64,000 nt of DNA, taken from Vibrio orientalis CIP 102891 = ATCC 33934 (GTDB lineage Bacteria > Pseudomonadota > Gammaproteobacteria > Enterobacterales > Vibrionaceae). The stretch covers positions 868,001-932,000 of the forward strand of contig NZ_ACZV01000004.1 in NCBI RefSeq assembly GCF_000176235.1, written 5' to 3'. The notes under the pieces were generated by a model. It searched no databases. It saw only the letters and a program-made list of their open reading frames with translations, and was not told the DNA's origin. A program made the position numbers and the translations under genes. Below, in pieces: positions 24,060-32,792 of this stretch (the stretch's first letter is position 1; each line of letters begins with the position of its first letter).

Positions 24060-25910
24060 ATGGCTAGGACATCATCTGTACCAGATACGCTAAGTGTGGA
24101 AACACTTGGCGAAACATTAAGCTTGGACGGTCTCGAACTGCTAAACAAAGCGACCTATGAGCTCCACAATTATGCAAACTCGTTTTGCACCTGCGTGATT
24201 GAATTTGATCAATTTACGCCGAAATCTGTCTTACTTGCCTCCGCTAGTGACTTAAGACTGCAGCGAACTCACTGTAATACACCATTGAGTCGTAGCACAT
24301 GGGCGTTTGTCATTCAGTCTAATCAAGAGTATACACTGTGCCAAAACCAAGCGTCTTCCAGACACCCGAGTGAACAGTTTATTTTCGACAATAACATCGA
24401 GTCTTACATCGCTGTGCCATTGAAAGCGACAAATGGAGAAACACTGGGCGTTTTGCTTTCCACATTCAATAATGAAATAGAACCAGGCGAGACCGAACAC
24501 CTCGTTGAAGCGCATAAGCTTTTTGCTAGTATCGTCACTCACAACCTAAGGGCAAAGTGGTTATCTGCTCGTTCAGAAACCTTAGTTGACCAACTTAGCT
24601 ATGAGGTTTCTCATGACAACCTCACTGGTTTGCTAAATCGCAGTTACTTATCTGACAAGATCGAGCGCCTGAATGAGATGAACATCGACTCGTTCACTCT
24701 CGCTTATATCGATATCGACAACTTCAAATCAATCAATGATTTATATGGTAACTACATCGGCGACCAAATCATTAAGTTTGTTGCAAATACCATTAAACTT
24801 TCCATCAAAGATAAGCATTTAGCGTTTCGAATAGCGGGTGATGAGTTTGCATTTATCACCTTATCTGGTGACCCATTCGAAATCTGCCACACCATCATCA
24901 ACAAACTTGAAAAAGGCTATCAAGATCCCGCACACAATATCAAATTCAGTGTCAGCATTGGACTTGCCAAAAGTGCAGGACTAAACGTGACAGCCGATCA
25001 GATCATACTTAACGCCAGTTTGGCACTCAAAGATTGTAAGCAATCAAGGCATATCAATGTGCAGTGTTACGACACGCATTTAAGTGCGCAGTACTACCGC
25101 CGAGCCTTAATTATCGACGCTCTACGAAGTGAACTGGCAAAAGAAACGATCAGCGATGGTGAAATTTATGTTGTAGCTCAACCTATTGTCGAGCGAAACA
25201 AAAAACAATGGAATTACTATGAAATTCTAGCACGTTGGCACAGCAAAGCGCTCGGAGCGATCTCTCCGCTAGAGTTCATCGAAGCTGCTGAGCAATCCGG
25301 ACTGATTGTCGAATTTGGCGAACGTATTGTTGAACTTGCCTGTAAGGCAAAAGTTGCGCTAGAAAACGGACTAGGCCATAAAATAAAATTGGGACTTAAC
25401 TGTTCAGCCCATGAGTTAAACAATTCTGAACGATACTTACAGCACCTGATCGACACGATACAACGCTATAATTTCACTCCAGAAGAGTTCACGATTGAGC
25501 TAACGGAAACCGTACTATTGTCTCAAACCGATGAAGTCAAAAAAATTCTGACCAAGTTGCGCCTACTTGGATTCACCGTTGCCCTTGATGATTTCGGCAC
25601 TGGTTACTCCAGTCTCAACTACATCCACAGCTACCCCATTGACTGTATTAAAATTGACTCGACGTTTATCAATAACATGCTGAGTAATGAAACGGCTGAA
25701 CGCGTAGTTTGGTTGATCGTTCAATTAGCTAAACAGTTAGAGGTCAAACTGATAGCGGAAGGGGTAGAAAATCAAGAAGCTTTAGAGAAGCTCTATGCAA
25801 TGGGGTGTAACTTAATTCAAGGTTACTACTTTTCAAAACCTGAAACACCAGAACAGTTAATTAGTCACAGTTATGAGCGACTAGAACAGCAGCAAGTTTC
25901 TAATGGGTAA
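24060..25910 (+). CDS. GAF-GGDEF-EAL protein, c-di-GMP turnover
   Basis: A 616-residue soluble sensor. GAF spans about 15-165. The GGDEF domain spans about 180-340 and has the variant AGDEF at 259-263, a change known to be tolerated in some active cyclases. The EAL domain spans about 355-610 with YYEILARW, LNCSAHEL, IELTETVLL, LDDFGTGYSSLNY, IKIDSTFI, AEGVEN and QGYYFSKP. The metal- and base-handling residues of an active phosphodiesterase are all present. Net activity is therefore probably c-di-GMP hydrolysis, possibly GTP-activated through the altered GGDEF domain. No N-terminal membrane segment. The gene is monocistronic. Confidence 0.9.
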   Translation: MARTSSVPDTLSVETLGETLSLDGLELLNKATYELHNYANSFCTCVIEFDQFTPKSVLLASASDLRLQRTHCNTPLSRSTWAFVIQSNQEYTLCQNQASSRHPSEQFIFDNNIESYIAVPLKATNGETLGVLLSTFNNEIEPGETEHLVEAHKLFASIVTHNLRAKWLSARSETLVDQLSYEVSHDNLTGLLNRSYLSDKIERLNEMNIDSFTLAYIDIDNFKSINDLYGNYIGDQIIKFVANTIKLSIKDKHLAFRIAGDEFAFITLSGDPFEICHTIINKLEKGYQDPAHNIKFSVSIGLAKSAGLNVTADQIILNASLALKDCKQSRHINVQCYDTHLSAQYYRRALIIDALRSELAKETISDGEIYVVAQPIVERNKKQWNYYEILARWHSKALGAISPLEFIEAAEQSGLIVEFGERIVELACKAKVALENGLGHKIKLGLNCSAHELNNSERYLQHLIDTIQRYNFTPEEFTIELTETVLLSQTDEVKKILTKLRLLGFTVALDDFGTGYSSLNYIHSYPIDCIKIDSTFINNMLSNETAERVVWLIVQLAKQLEVKLIAEGVENQEALEKLYAMGCNLIQGYYFSKPETPEQLISHSYERLEQQQVSNG

Positions 25911-25941
25911 ACTTACGGCTATAACAAAGAGTCAAAAGTGG

Positions 25942-26424
25942 TTAGAACGGGACTTCAACTTGCATCATCACGTCGCCATTTCTTTCCTCATGCCAGCGAT
26001 AATCGAATCGCATGCGAGGCTCACCAGTGTTCATATCACCAAAGCCAAGGCTAAGCTGTAAGCCATGACTTTTGATCCACTCTTCCGTATCCATACTAGA
26101 AAGTTGATCTTCAAGCTCGCTCGGAACCCATACGCCTAAACCAATATAATTTGAAGATAAGCTCTTGGTTAAAATTGGGTTGCTGTCATTTTGTAACAGC
26201 CATTCCGACCAATACGCAGAGTAGTCTGTTGAGTCCTTGGCCATATAGCTGCTGATTGAATCTATAGACTTAGCGGTATAACCAATACCATCAAGTATAG
26301 AAAAACAGACACCTTGCTGCCCTAACATTACTGATTGAGAACTGGAGCTGCTGCCATACATCTCACACGCATTTGAAACAGAAGACAGCAATAAAGCCCC
26401 CCATATCAATCCGCACTTTGACAT
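25942..26424 (-). CDS. Exported protein of unknown function
   Basis: A 160-residue protein with a signal peptide (MSKCGLIWGALLLSSVSNA) followed by a Ser-rich start to the mature chain and two cysteines (about 20 and 40). No recognisable domain. The end, FDYRWHEERNGDVMMQVEVPF, suggests beta structure. It lies 23 bases downstream of the NadD-like gene on the same strand and may be co-transcribed. Confidence 0.68.
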   Translation of the reverse strand: MSKCGLIWGALLLSSVSNACEMYGSSSSSQSVMLGQQGVCFSILDGIGYTAKSIDSISSYMAKDSTDYSAYWSEWLLQNDSNPILTKSLSSNYIGLGVWVPSELEDQLSSMDTEEWIKSHGLQLSLGFGDMNTGEPRMRFDYRWHEERNGDVMMQVEVPF

Positions 26425-26447
26425 TCACGCCTCTTATATATCGTACA

Positions 26448-26969
26448 CTAGACCATATAATAATACTCTTTTTCGGCAAGTTTGCGACATACTTTTGGGG
26501 TTGTGAGGTTAGAAATATCTTTTTTATCAATTAGCGCATTACGAATATCTGTGCTTCGTACTTTCACCTGCTCTGGGCAACTCAACACGCGCCACCTCTC
26601 TATAATTTCTTCGGCTTTGTAAAACTTTGAAAAGTTGAAGAAATTGTCTGGCCCCATAACAAAGGTAAGCTCACTATCAGGATAACGAGACTGCAATTCA
26701 TCCAAGACCGCATAGGTTGTCACACTGCTTCCCGGTTGAAGAAGATCTTCTTCAACCGTAGAGCGTTCGACATTTGTGGCCACGAGCTCTTGAATGAAAA
26801 CATCCACCAGCTCACAGCGCACAGAGTACTCAAGCATCTGCTTTCCCCAAGCATGAGCGATACTTGGCAACAACAGAACTCGATCAAAATGGTTTAGGGA
26901 CTCTATAACACTCTTATGTCCAAGGCTTGGCGGATTAAATGCACTACCAAATACGGCAATTTTGCTCAT
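26448..26969 (-). CDS. NadD-like nicotinate-nucleotide adenylyltransferase family protein
   Basis: A 173-residue nucleotidyltransferase. The HxGH-type motif GSAFNPPSLGH (residues 8-18) and the closing VRSTDIR motif (ISSTxIR type) bind ATP; VMGPDNFFNFSKFYKAEEI matches the GADN...W region of NadD. It is about 40 residues shorter than E. coli NadD, with a shortened middle. It may be a second, specialised copy, with the housekeeping nadD normally on chromosome I. Divergence from nadE strongly supports a role in NAD synthesis. Confidence 0.82.
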   Translation of the reverse strand: MSKIAVFGSAFNPPSLGHKSVIESLNHFDRVLLLPSIAHAWGKQMLEYSVRCELVDVFIQELVATNVERSTVEEDLLQPGSSVTTYAVLDELQSRYPDSELTFVMGPDNFFNFSKFYKAEEIIERWRVLSCPEQVKVRSTDIRNALIDKKDISNLTTPKVCRKLAEKEYYYMV

Positions 26970-27154
26970 TGTTGTTCTTCACTATCAGGGAAAACCGCGA
27001 TCACAGTTTTCTAATTTATTGATTGAGGTATGATATAAAGATGTGATTTTAACACGTTCACTTCAAGATTCAGAATTTGGTCTGAGGTAGACCTGTTAAA
27101 GTCACCAGTTAGACTCATAATTTTAAACCATATTGCTTGCAGGAAGGAAACATA

Positions 27155-27982
27155 ATGGAACAGCTGATTCGCGACGAAATGCGCGTTTTGCCATCAATTG
27201 ACCCTCATTTTGAAATTACTCGTCGCGTGGATTTTATTAAGCGCAAATTACAAGAGTCTGGGTGCAAGTCGCTTATTCTCGGCATTAGTGGCGGTGTCGA
27301 TTCAACAACTTGCGGCCGCCTAGCCCAACTTGCTGTTAACCAGCTCAATGAAGAAAGCAATGCTGGTTATCAGTTTATCGCCGTTCGTTTACCTTACGGT
27401 GATCAGAAAGATGAAGACGAAGCACAGTTGGCGCTACAGTTTATCCAACCTACGCACTCTGTATCGGTTAACATCAAAGCGGGTGTTGACGGCTTACATG
27501 CTGCAAGTCATATCGCTCTGGAAGGTACTGGCCTACTTCCCGAAGACAAGGCTAAAGTTGACTTCGTAAAAGGCAACGTCAAAGCGCGCGCGCGTATGGT
27601 TGCTCAGTACGAAATCGCTGGCTATGTTGGCGGCTTGGTCATTGGTACAGATCACTCAGCCGAAAACATCACTGGTTTCTACACTAAGTTTGGTGATGGC
27701 GCATGCGACATGGCACCATTGTTTGGTCTCAGTAAGCGTCAAGTACGTGAACTTGCTGCGACACTTGGCGCGCCTGAACAGCTGGTTAAGAAAGTGCCTA
27801 CCGCAGACCTTGAAGAACTTGCCCCTCAGAAAGCGGATGAAGACGCGCTCAACCTTAGCTATGAGCAAATCGACGATTTCTTAGAAGGTAAAGTAGTCTC
27901 TCAAGAGGTTACCGACCGTTTAGTGCATATTTACAAAATCACTCAACACAAACGCCAGCCGATCCCTACCATCTACGACTAA
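27155..27982 (+). CDS. nadE: Ammonia-dependent NAD synthetase
   Basis: Final step of NAD synthesis: deamido-NAD + ATP + NH3 to NAD. At 275 residues it equals the E. coli NadE length. The PP-loop [14 protein letters not shown] is near residues 48-61, with [19 protein letters not shown] and [18 protein letters not shown] as substrate loops. There is no glutaminase domain. ATG 27155 is chosen: it has AGGAAGGAAA just upstream, and the frame's earlier GTG/ATG-type codons overlap that site. A terminator follows at 28172. Confidence 0.96.
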   Translation: MEQLIRDEMRVLPSIDPHFEITRRVDFIKRKLQESGCKSLILGISGGVDSTTCGRLAQLAVNQLNEESNAGYQFIAVRLPYGDQKDEDEAQLALQFIQPTHSVSVNIKAGVDGLHAASHIALEGTGLLPEDKAKVDFVKGNVKARARMVAQYEIAGYVGGLVIGTDHSAENITGFYTKFGDGACDMAPLFGLSKRQVRELAATLGAPEQLVKKVPTADLEELAPQKADEDALNLSYEQIDDFLEGKVVSQEVTDRLVHIYKITQHKRQPIPTIYD

Positions 27983-28171
27983 CGTGATATTGGCTCTATC
28001 GAAGCGTTGGTAGGGCCAACATTTGCTCGCTATTCCAATCAATGATTGTTGCTAAGAATTGTGACCAACGCAAGCCTAAGCCGTCTATTAACTAACCAAA
28101 TCTTGACCAAACTAACTAGCGAGTCAGACAGTTTTTCACTACACTGTGTCGAATAGTTCTCAACCCTTTAA

Positions 28172-28205
28172 AATAGGCGCCTGTTTTCGAGCCTATTCTT
28201 TTTTG
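28172..28205 (+). terminator. Terminator, nadE transcript
   Basis: A 7-bp stem AATAGGC / GCCTATT with a 12-nt loop is followed by CTTTTTTG. It lies 190 bases after nadE. Confidence 0.65.
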
Positions 28206-28242
28206 CCTTTTATATATCGACGTAAAATTAGTGTATAAAAAT

Positions 28243-28791
28243 ATGGAACAAGATAAATTTACTAATATTTATCGATTACCGACTGCTGTGCAGATTCGTA
28301 TCGGTAAGTGGCAACAAACCTTTAACGGTACCTCCGATCTTGTCATGCACCAAGCTATCGATGTTAGAAACAAGCAGTACCGAAAGCCGAACTTTTTCCC
28401 TAGTGGATGGAGTGTTCAACTTTTTGATAAAGAAGACATTTCTATCACCAATCATGGCAAATATATCCAGACAGCCATGAGAACAATGCTCGACCGTAAA
28501 GTCTCTTATAAGCGTATTTATCTTTCTCGATTACCACTAGACGTCGCAGAGCCTGGCTTACTCGCTTTTAAGCAAGAATGGATATCAAAGCACAATCGCG
28601 TCGCGCGTAAATACAACCAGATTAAGAAAAAGCAGTTTATTAGATTTGCAATGGAAGAAGTTGAAACCCTCTACCCTTCTATTCCCAAAAGCGAATTTGA
28701 CGTACAACTGTGGAACAAACTGGTTGCCTCTGAGCTTGGTAGTCCTAAAAAGTTTGATAATCCATACTTTGTTAAGAAAGCTAAAGTTTAG
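28243..28791 (+). CDS. Hypothetical basic protein
   Basis: A 182-residue basic protein without a recognised domain. It is rich in Lys/Arg/Tyr with repeated short helices (KQEWISKHNRVARKYNQIKKKQF), suggesting nucleic-acid contact, but no known motif is visible. ATG 28243 is used; a GTG four codons earlier (28231) is equally possible, and no clear ribosome site helps. It is AT-richer than its neighbours, flanked by a terminator and a weak hairpin, so it could be a later acquisition. Confidence 0.62.
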   Translation: MEQDKFTNIYRLPTAVQIRIGKWQQTFNGTSDLVMHQAIDVRNKQYRKPNFFPSGWSVQLFDKEDISITNHGKYIQTAMRTMLDRKVSYKRIYLSRLPLDVAEPGLLAFKQEWISKHNRVARKYNQIKKKQFIRFAMEEVETLYPSIPKSEFDVQLWNKLVASELGSPKKFDNPYFVKKAKV

Positions 28792-28838
28792 TAGCGCTTA
28801 AGTAAACGTTAAAGACGTAACCATCGTATATATCCATG

Positions 28839-28864
28839 CAAGCCAAATCATTGTGTTTGGCTTG
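28839..28864. terminator. Hairpin between convergent genes, possible terminator
   Basis: A perfect 9-bp stem CAAGCCAAA / TTTGGCTTG with an 8-nt loop, but no T run on either side. Confidence 0.4.
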
Positions 28865-28877
28865 ATGACATCGCATA

Positions 28878-29654
28878 TTAGTACTTTTCTAAGATCTCTT
28901 CATAGCGACTACTACCAGATTCATCTGTTTTCTTGAGCATGTTGAGGCCTCTTTGCAATTTTTCAGCAACGACTTTGTCTGTCTTCTTATTAACCGCAAA
29001 GTAAACTTGTCCCTCATGGACCAAATAAACAGGTTCAAACAAATCGGGGTCTATCCCGACTTGTCGCGACCACCAATACGCCGCTCTTTCTGAGTAGACA
29101 AAGAGATCAATACGTTTTTTCATCAGCTGTTCAGCTAATACCGTAACGTAGGACGCTTCTTGCATAGAATCTCTTGGGATGCCCAACGCAAGAAGACTTT
29201 GCTCACCAATGTCATCTCTAATCACACCGATTCTGTAGTTGGCCATCTCGAGTGGGTCTTGGATTTGGATGTTAGCGTCTTTACGGGCCAAGACCACTAC
29301 TCTGATATCAAGAATAGGTCCGACCCAATCAAACAAACCTTCACGATGCTCTGAGCGTGTAGTCGAAAATAGAACTGAGTTTTCATGGGTTAGCACCGTT
29401 CGATATGAACGAGCCCATGGTTGTAGCGTGACCTGAGACAGTGTAACGGGCTCATTAACGAGTGCACTAGCCTCTAGCAATACATCGACAGAATAGCCAG
29501 TAATGATGTCATCAACGATGTAATTTGCTGGCGGATAGCTTTCTGTGTAGAAAGAAATTTCTCTTAAATCACTCGTTGAACTAAAGGCTGGAGAAATCGC
29601 AAAGTACGTCATAAATATGACAATTACCTTGCGTAACGAATCATATCGAGTCAT
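28878..29654 (-). CDS. Periplasmic solute-binding protein, family 3 (PBP2 fold)
   Basis: A 258-residue exported protein (signal peptide SLRKVIVIFMTYFAISPAFS) with the SBP_bac_3 pattern: FYTESYPPANYI, GYSVDVLLEAS, RSEHREGLFDWVGPI, YRIGVIRDDIGEQ. ATG 29654 is chosen because an AGGGGG ribosome site lies eight bases before it. The frame runs ten codons further. No ABC permease or ATPase is nearby, so it may act as a free-standing binding or signalling protein rather than a transporter part. Ligand unknown. Confidence 0.85.
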   Translation of the reverse strand: MTRYDSLRKVIVIFMTYFAISPAFSSTSDLREISFYTESYPPANYIVDDIITGYSVDVLLEASALVNEPVTLSQVTLQPWARSYRTVLTHENSVLFSTTRSEHREGLFDWVGPILDIRVVVLARKDANIQIQDPLEMANYRIGVIRDDIGEQSLLALGIPRDSMQEASYVTVLAEQLMKKRIDLFVYSERAAYWWSRQVGIDPDLFEPVYLVHEGQVYFAVNKKTDKVVAEKLQRGLNMLKKTDESGSSRYEEILEKY

Positions 29655-29728
29655 ATAACGACCCCCTTTGCTGCTGCCTAACATTAAAGTTAGTTCAGAG
29701 CAGTAAAGTTCTAAAGGGGTCGAAGAAA

Positions 29729-30010
29729 TTAAATCAGTCCGTTACGGCTTAGTGCTCGTTTAACGCTGGAGCACATTTTTCCAAAACGGCGTATCTCGTC
29801 AAACTGGGGAGCAATGCCTCTATCGAGCGCAGACTCCCAATAACTGAGATCCGAATCAACCATTTCGAGTAACTTTTTCGGGCAACCAATGCAGCTACCT
29901 TTACTTCCACAAACAAACGTTTCTGATTCATACAACGGCAGTGTGTTTTTCACCTGCGTAATGATGTCACGCATTGCGGTCGCTCGATCTGGTTTTCTTT
30001 CTAGATTCAC
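29729..30010 (-). CDS. Small cysteine-cluster protein of unknown function
   Basis: A 93-residue protein with a compact motif, FVCGSKGSCIGCPKKLLE, containing three Cys within nine residues (about 34, 40 and 43), and a fourth Cys near 79 (KMCSSVKRAL). Four spaced cysteines could bind zinc or an Fe-S cluster. The family is not recognised. It stands alone, divergent from the DUF924 gene. Confidence 0.62.
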   Translation of the reverse strand: MNLERKPDRATAMRDIITQVKNTLPLYESETFVCGSKGSCIGCPKKLLEMVDSDLSYWESALDRGIAPQFDEIRRFGKMCSSVKRALSRNGLI

Positions 30011-30195
30011 TTTTTCTACTCAGAAAAATGGAGAGAGCGCGATTATAGTCCTCACTTTCCTTTTTCCAATACCCATAAAGAGTGAGTGTCTATTTATTAG
30101 GCTTTTGCCCATTTAGGATTGGAAGCGGAGGGGGTTGCCAAACGCGCTGGTTTTATCCATAGTCAACGGACCTCAACCCAAACATGGAAGGCCCA

Positions 30196-30747
30196 ATGAG
30201 TAAGCGACCAACAGAAAATGACGTGCTGAGTTTTTGGTTCAACGAGCTTGAACCTAAAGACTGGTTCGTGAGCAGTAGCGAGGTAGACAAAACCATCACG
30301 GCCCGTTTCAGCGCATTGCTAGACAGCGCCGCTCAGTGCGAGCTATTAACGTGGCGGAAGTCAGCAAAAGGTCGTTTGGCCGAAATCATTGTTCTAGACC
30401 AGTTTTCCCGCAATATTCATCGCAATAGCGCCAAAGCCTTTAGCCAAGACCCGCTTGCTTTAGCGCTCGCCCAAGAAGCCATTGCTCTAGGACTGGACAA
30501 AGAGTTAAACACTATCGAGTGCAGCTTTCTCTATATGCCATTCATGCACAGTGAGTCAGCAAGTATTCACCAGCAAGCGGTCGAGCTATTTAACCAACCA
30601 GGGCTCGAGAATAACTATGACTTCGAGCTCAAACATAAAGTGATTATTGACCGTTTTGGCCGCTACCCTCATCGCAATGAGATTTTGGGTAGAGCAAGCA
30701 CCACTGAAGAAATCGAGTTTTTAACTCAGCCAGGCTCTAGCTTCTAA
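30196..30747 (+). CDS. DUF924 family protein
   Basis: A 183-residue helical protein of the DUF924 family (TPR-like fold, function unknown). Hallmarks are the start motif VLSFWFNELEPKDWF, the central LAEIIVLDQFSRNIHRNS, FLYMPFMHSES and the terminal FGRYPHRNEILGR. ATG 30196 is used (GGAAGG upstream). A strong terminator follows at 30766. Confidence 0.92.
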   Translation: MSKRPTENDVLSFWFNELEPKDWFVSSSEVDKTITARFSALLDSAAQCELLTWRKSAKGRLAEIIVLDQFSRNIHRNSAKAFSQDPLALALAQEAIALGLDKELNTIECSFLYMPFMHSESASIHQQAVELFNQPGLENNYDFELKHKVIIDRFGRYPHRNEILGRASTTEEIEFLTQPGSSF

Positions 30748-30765
30748 CGATTAGACCATCGATGT

Positions 30766-30797
30766 AAAAACGCTCCCAATATTGAGGGAGCGTTTTT
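30766..30797. terminator. Bidirectional terminator, DUF924 / cobalamin-adenosyltransferase-like gene
   Basis: A 12-bp stem AAAAACGCTCCC / GGGAGCGTTTTT closes an 8-nt loop between convergent genes. Confidence 0.92.
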
Positions 30798-30810
30798 GTA
30801 TCAATCAAAT

Positions 30811-31332
30811 TCAATAACTACGACTGACAAATTCCACTTCTTCGACTTGATGAATGTTATTGGTATATGAGGCAAGCGCATACATTACATTCGCGAGTAG
30901 GTTGGCGTAGCGGAAGAGAATTGGCGCGGGCGATTTCTTTCCAGAGTGTTCAACAGCAACAAGAGCGCGGACAATTTTCTTGGCTTGAGTCCGGCACAAA
31001 TGCAACTCTGCGGAAACTGGATGACCACCGGGTAAGACAAAACCTCGGAAACCTCCATCGAGCTTTTCCCTTAACACATTGTAATCATCATAGAGCTCCT
31101 TCAATTGAGCTTCATCAATCGCAAGCTTGCCTCGAACAGAGCCATTAAGATGGTACACATTAGGTTGTACGCGACCTAAAATATCACGGCTTAGCGCATC
31201 TAGTTCCATTGTCAGCACTAGACCAATGCGGCTACATAGCTCGTCAGCAGCAATTTCAAAATCACACACTGGACTATCTTCGTAAATAAACGGGTAACAG
31301 ATTTCTCCGTGATCTTTACTAACTGGTCGCAT
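30811..31332 (-). CDS. PduO-type cob(I)alamin adenosyltransferase-like protein (N-terminally degenerate)
   Basis: A 173-residue helical-bundle protein. The signature FVLPGGHPVSAELHLCRTQAKK matches the PduO/MMAB core motif, which carries the functional Arg (here in CRTQ), and AADELCSRIGL matches the VDELNSxIG helix. The ATP-binding N-terminal loop (YTRTGDxGxT type) is not visible; MRPVSKDHGEICYPFIYEDS stands in its place. It may have lost adenosyltransferase activity or bind a different ligand. It is just downstream of hutXZ on the same strand, but a terminator separates them. Confidence 0.68.
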   Translation of the reverse strand: MRPVSKDHGEICYPFIYEDSPVCDFEIAADELCSRIGLVLTMELDALSRDILGRVQPNVYHLNGSVRGKLAIDEAQLKELYDDYNVLREKLDGGFRGFVLPGGHPVSAELHLCRTQAKKIVRALVAVEHSGKKSPAPILFRYANLLANVMYALASYTNNIHQVEEVEFVSRSY

Positions 31333-31357
31333 TCTACCCCCAACGGTCTAAGTGATA

Positions 31358-31387
31358 AGTAAAAAGAAAGGAGCCCTATGGCTCCTT
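31358..31387 (-). terminator. Terminator of hutXZ
   Basis: A 9-bp stem AAAGGAGCC / GGCTCCTTT with a CTAT loop; read on the minus strand it is followed by TCTTTTTAC. Confidence 0.85.
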
Positions 31388-31438
31388 TAGTATGGCTTAG
31401 ATTACCTAGAAACAACGATCAACTAAATAAGTTTCTGA

Positions 31439-31969
31439 TTATGCATTAGAGACTTTTTTGTGCCCTTGCTCAAGGTGGACAAAATCAACTAAGTCATCAC
31501 CGGATACTTGGTACGCTTGACCAAAGCCTTTAACGAACAAGCCTTGCTCTGGCTTAAGATTGAACAAGACGAAATCCTGCAGTTGGCTGAGGCCATCAAT
31601 GATTTCACCAAAACGATCTTTCAATTGGTTAACAACTGGCTGCCACTGTTCAGAGTCACGTTCGACAACGCTTGCAACCGCATCAAAGGTTAGGCGCTTA
31701 CGAGCAAACAACTGCTTCGAGCTGTCCTCATCTTCTATCATCATGATAGAAACATTTGGGTTTGCTTGTAGATTGCGGGCATGACGCGCGATCTCGGAAA
31801 TAAGTACGAAATAGCCATCTTGGTTTTGTACATAAGGAGCATAGCTTACGTTCGGGCGACCATTCTCATCAACTGTCGCTAATTGAAGCGTACGACGCTC
31901 CTGACGAAACTCTTTAATTTCAGGGCCTAAACGTCCTTGCAGTCGCTCTTGTTTTACTTGTTGATCCAT
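31439..31969 (-). CDS. hutZ: Haem-degrading protein HutZ
   Basis: Split-barrel haem-utilisation protein that degrades imported haem to release iron. At 176 residues it matches V. cholerae HutZ. His170 (EQGHKK) and Asp132 (LQDFVLF) fall at exactly the positions reported for the haem-ligating His170 and its partner Asp132. The N-terminal split-barrel core is TLQLATVDENGRPNVSYAPY. The ribosome site is AGGAG. It is downstream of hutX (37-base gap) and divergent from the tonB operon under tandem Fur boxes. Confidence 0.95.
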   Translation of the reverse strand: MDQQVKQERLQGRLGPEIKEFRQERRTLQLATVDENGRPNVSYAPYVQNQDGYFVLISEIARHARNLQANPNVSIMMIEDEDSSKQLFARKRLTFDAVASVVERDSEQWQPVVNQLKDRFGEIIDGLSQLQDFVLFNLKPEQGLFVKGFGQAYQVSGDDLVDFVHLEQGHKKVSNA

Positions 31970-32006
31970 TTAAATACTCCTGACTTCTTCTATAATTTTT
32001 TATCGA

Positions 32007-32510
32007 TTAATGACTAAATTCTTTCTGCCATTGCTTAAAAGTCGCGACTTGTTCTTCGATAAGCTCCCGCTTCTCATTTCGGCCTAGGTAGACTTTAAAC
32101 ACGTTGTTGCCTGCTTCGCAGAAAAAGCCGAAGTAATGGCTCTCTCGGCCCATAAATGGCTTACTGACTAGAGCAATATTCTTAATGTTATCCAGTTTCA
32201 GATGACCGTGAAGCTCGCCTTCACGGCCCATTAAGTTGTAATAACCTCGGGCTACTTTTCCTTTTGGGAATGGCGCCTTCACTTCAAAAATCGATCCAAA
32301 AGAATGAACAATTGTCGTGACTGGGCCAAAACCGACCAAGCTTTCTAATATCGACTGCGCCTGCTCTCCCCCGACGAGCGCAACCATCTCTTCTGGTAAC
32401 GCTGCTACGGCTTCAAACTCTGATACATTCAATTTTTCCGCTATTGCTGCGGGCAATAGTTTCGGCTCTTGCTCAATCAACTGAGCGACTTGTTGTTTTA
32501 GTGCTTCCAT
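32007..32510 (-). CDS. hutX: Haem-utilisation carrier protein HutX
   Basis: A 167-residue intracellular haem-binding protein that passes haem to HutZ. The N-terminal helical part (AIAEKLNVSEFEAVAALPEEMV) precedes a ChuX/HutX-type beta domain with TTIVHSFGSIFEVKAPFPKG and GYYNLMGREGELHGHL. The YNLMGREGELHGHL stretch is the family's most conserved segment. It is the first gene of the leftward operon. In V. cholerae hutW precedes hutX; here no hutW is present. Confidence 0.93.
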   Translation of the reverse strand: MEALKQQVAQLIEQEPKLLPAAIAEKLNVSEFEAVAALPEEMVALVGGEQAQSILESLVGFGPVTTIVHSFGSIFEVKAPFPKGKVARGYYNLMGREGELHGHLKLDNIKNIALVSKPFMGRESHYFGFFCEAGNNVFKVYLGRNEKRELIEEQVATFKQWQKEFSH

Positions 32511-32698
32511 CGTTCATTCCATTTCATCCGTCATACATAAACCTAGCACACACCCTATGGCAGGAGGTGCATCGTCGTTTATCCCTTACAAAAGATTCAT
32601 CAAATTTATAAATAACCAATACTTAATAACCCTTTCAGCGCTTGTCCGCTCTGGCTTCACATGGCTATCTCAAAAACTGGACTCGATCATAAGATGGA

Positions 32699-32735
32699 GA
32701 TAATGATAATGCAATTGATAATTGATCTTATTTGC
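32699..32735. promoter_or_regulatory. Tandem Fur boxes between hutX and tonB
   Basis: GATAATGATAATGCAATTG (32699-32717) matches the 19-bp Fur consensus GATAATGATAATCATTATC at its first 12 bases and several later ones. GATAATTGATCTTATTTGC (32717-32735) is a weaker second site. They overlap the likely tonB promoter and sit between two iron/haem operons. Confidence 0.8.
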
Positions 32736-32792
32736 ATTGTGGGTGATAATCTTCTCCCGTTTTGGAATTGAAAATCGTCGACAGAGGACAAT

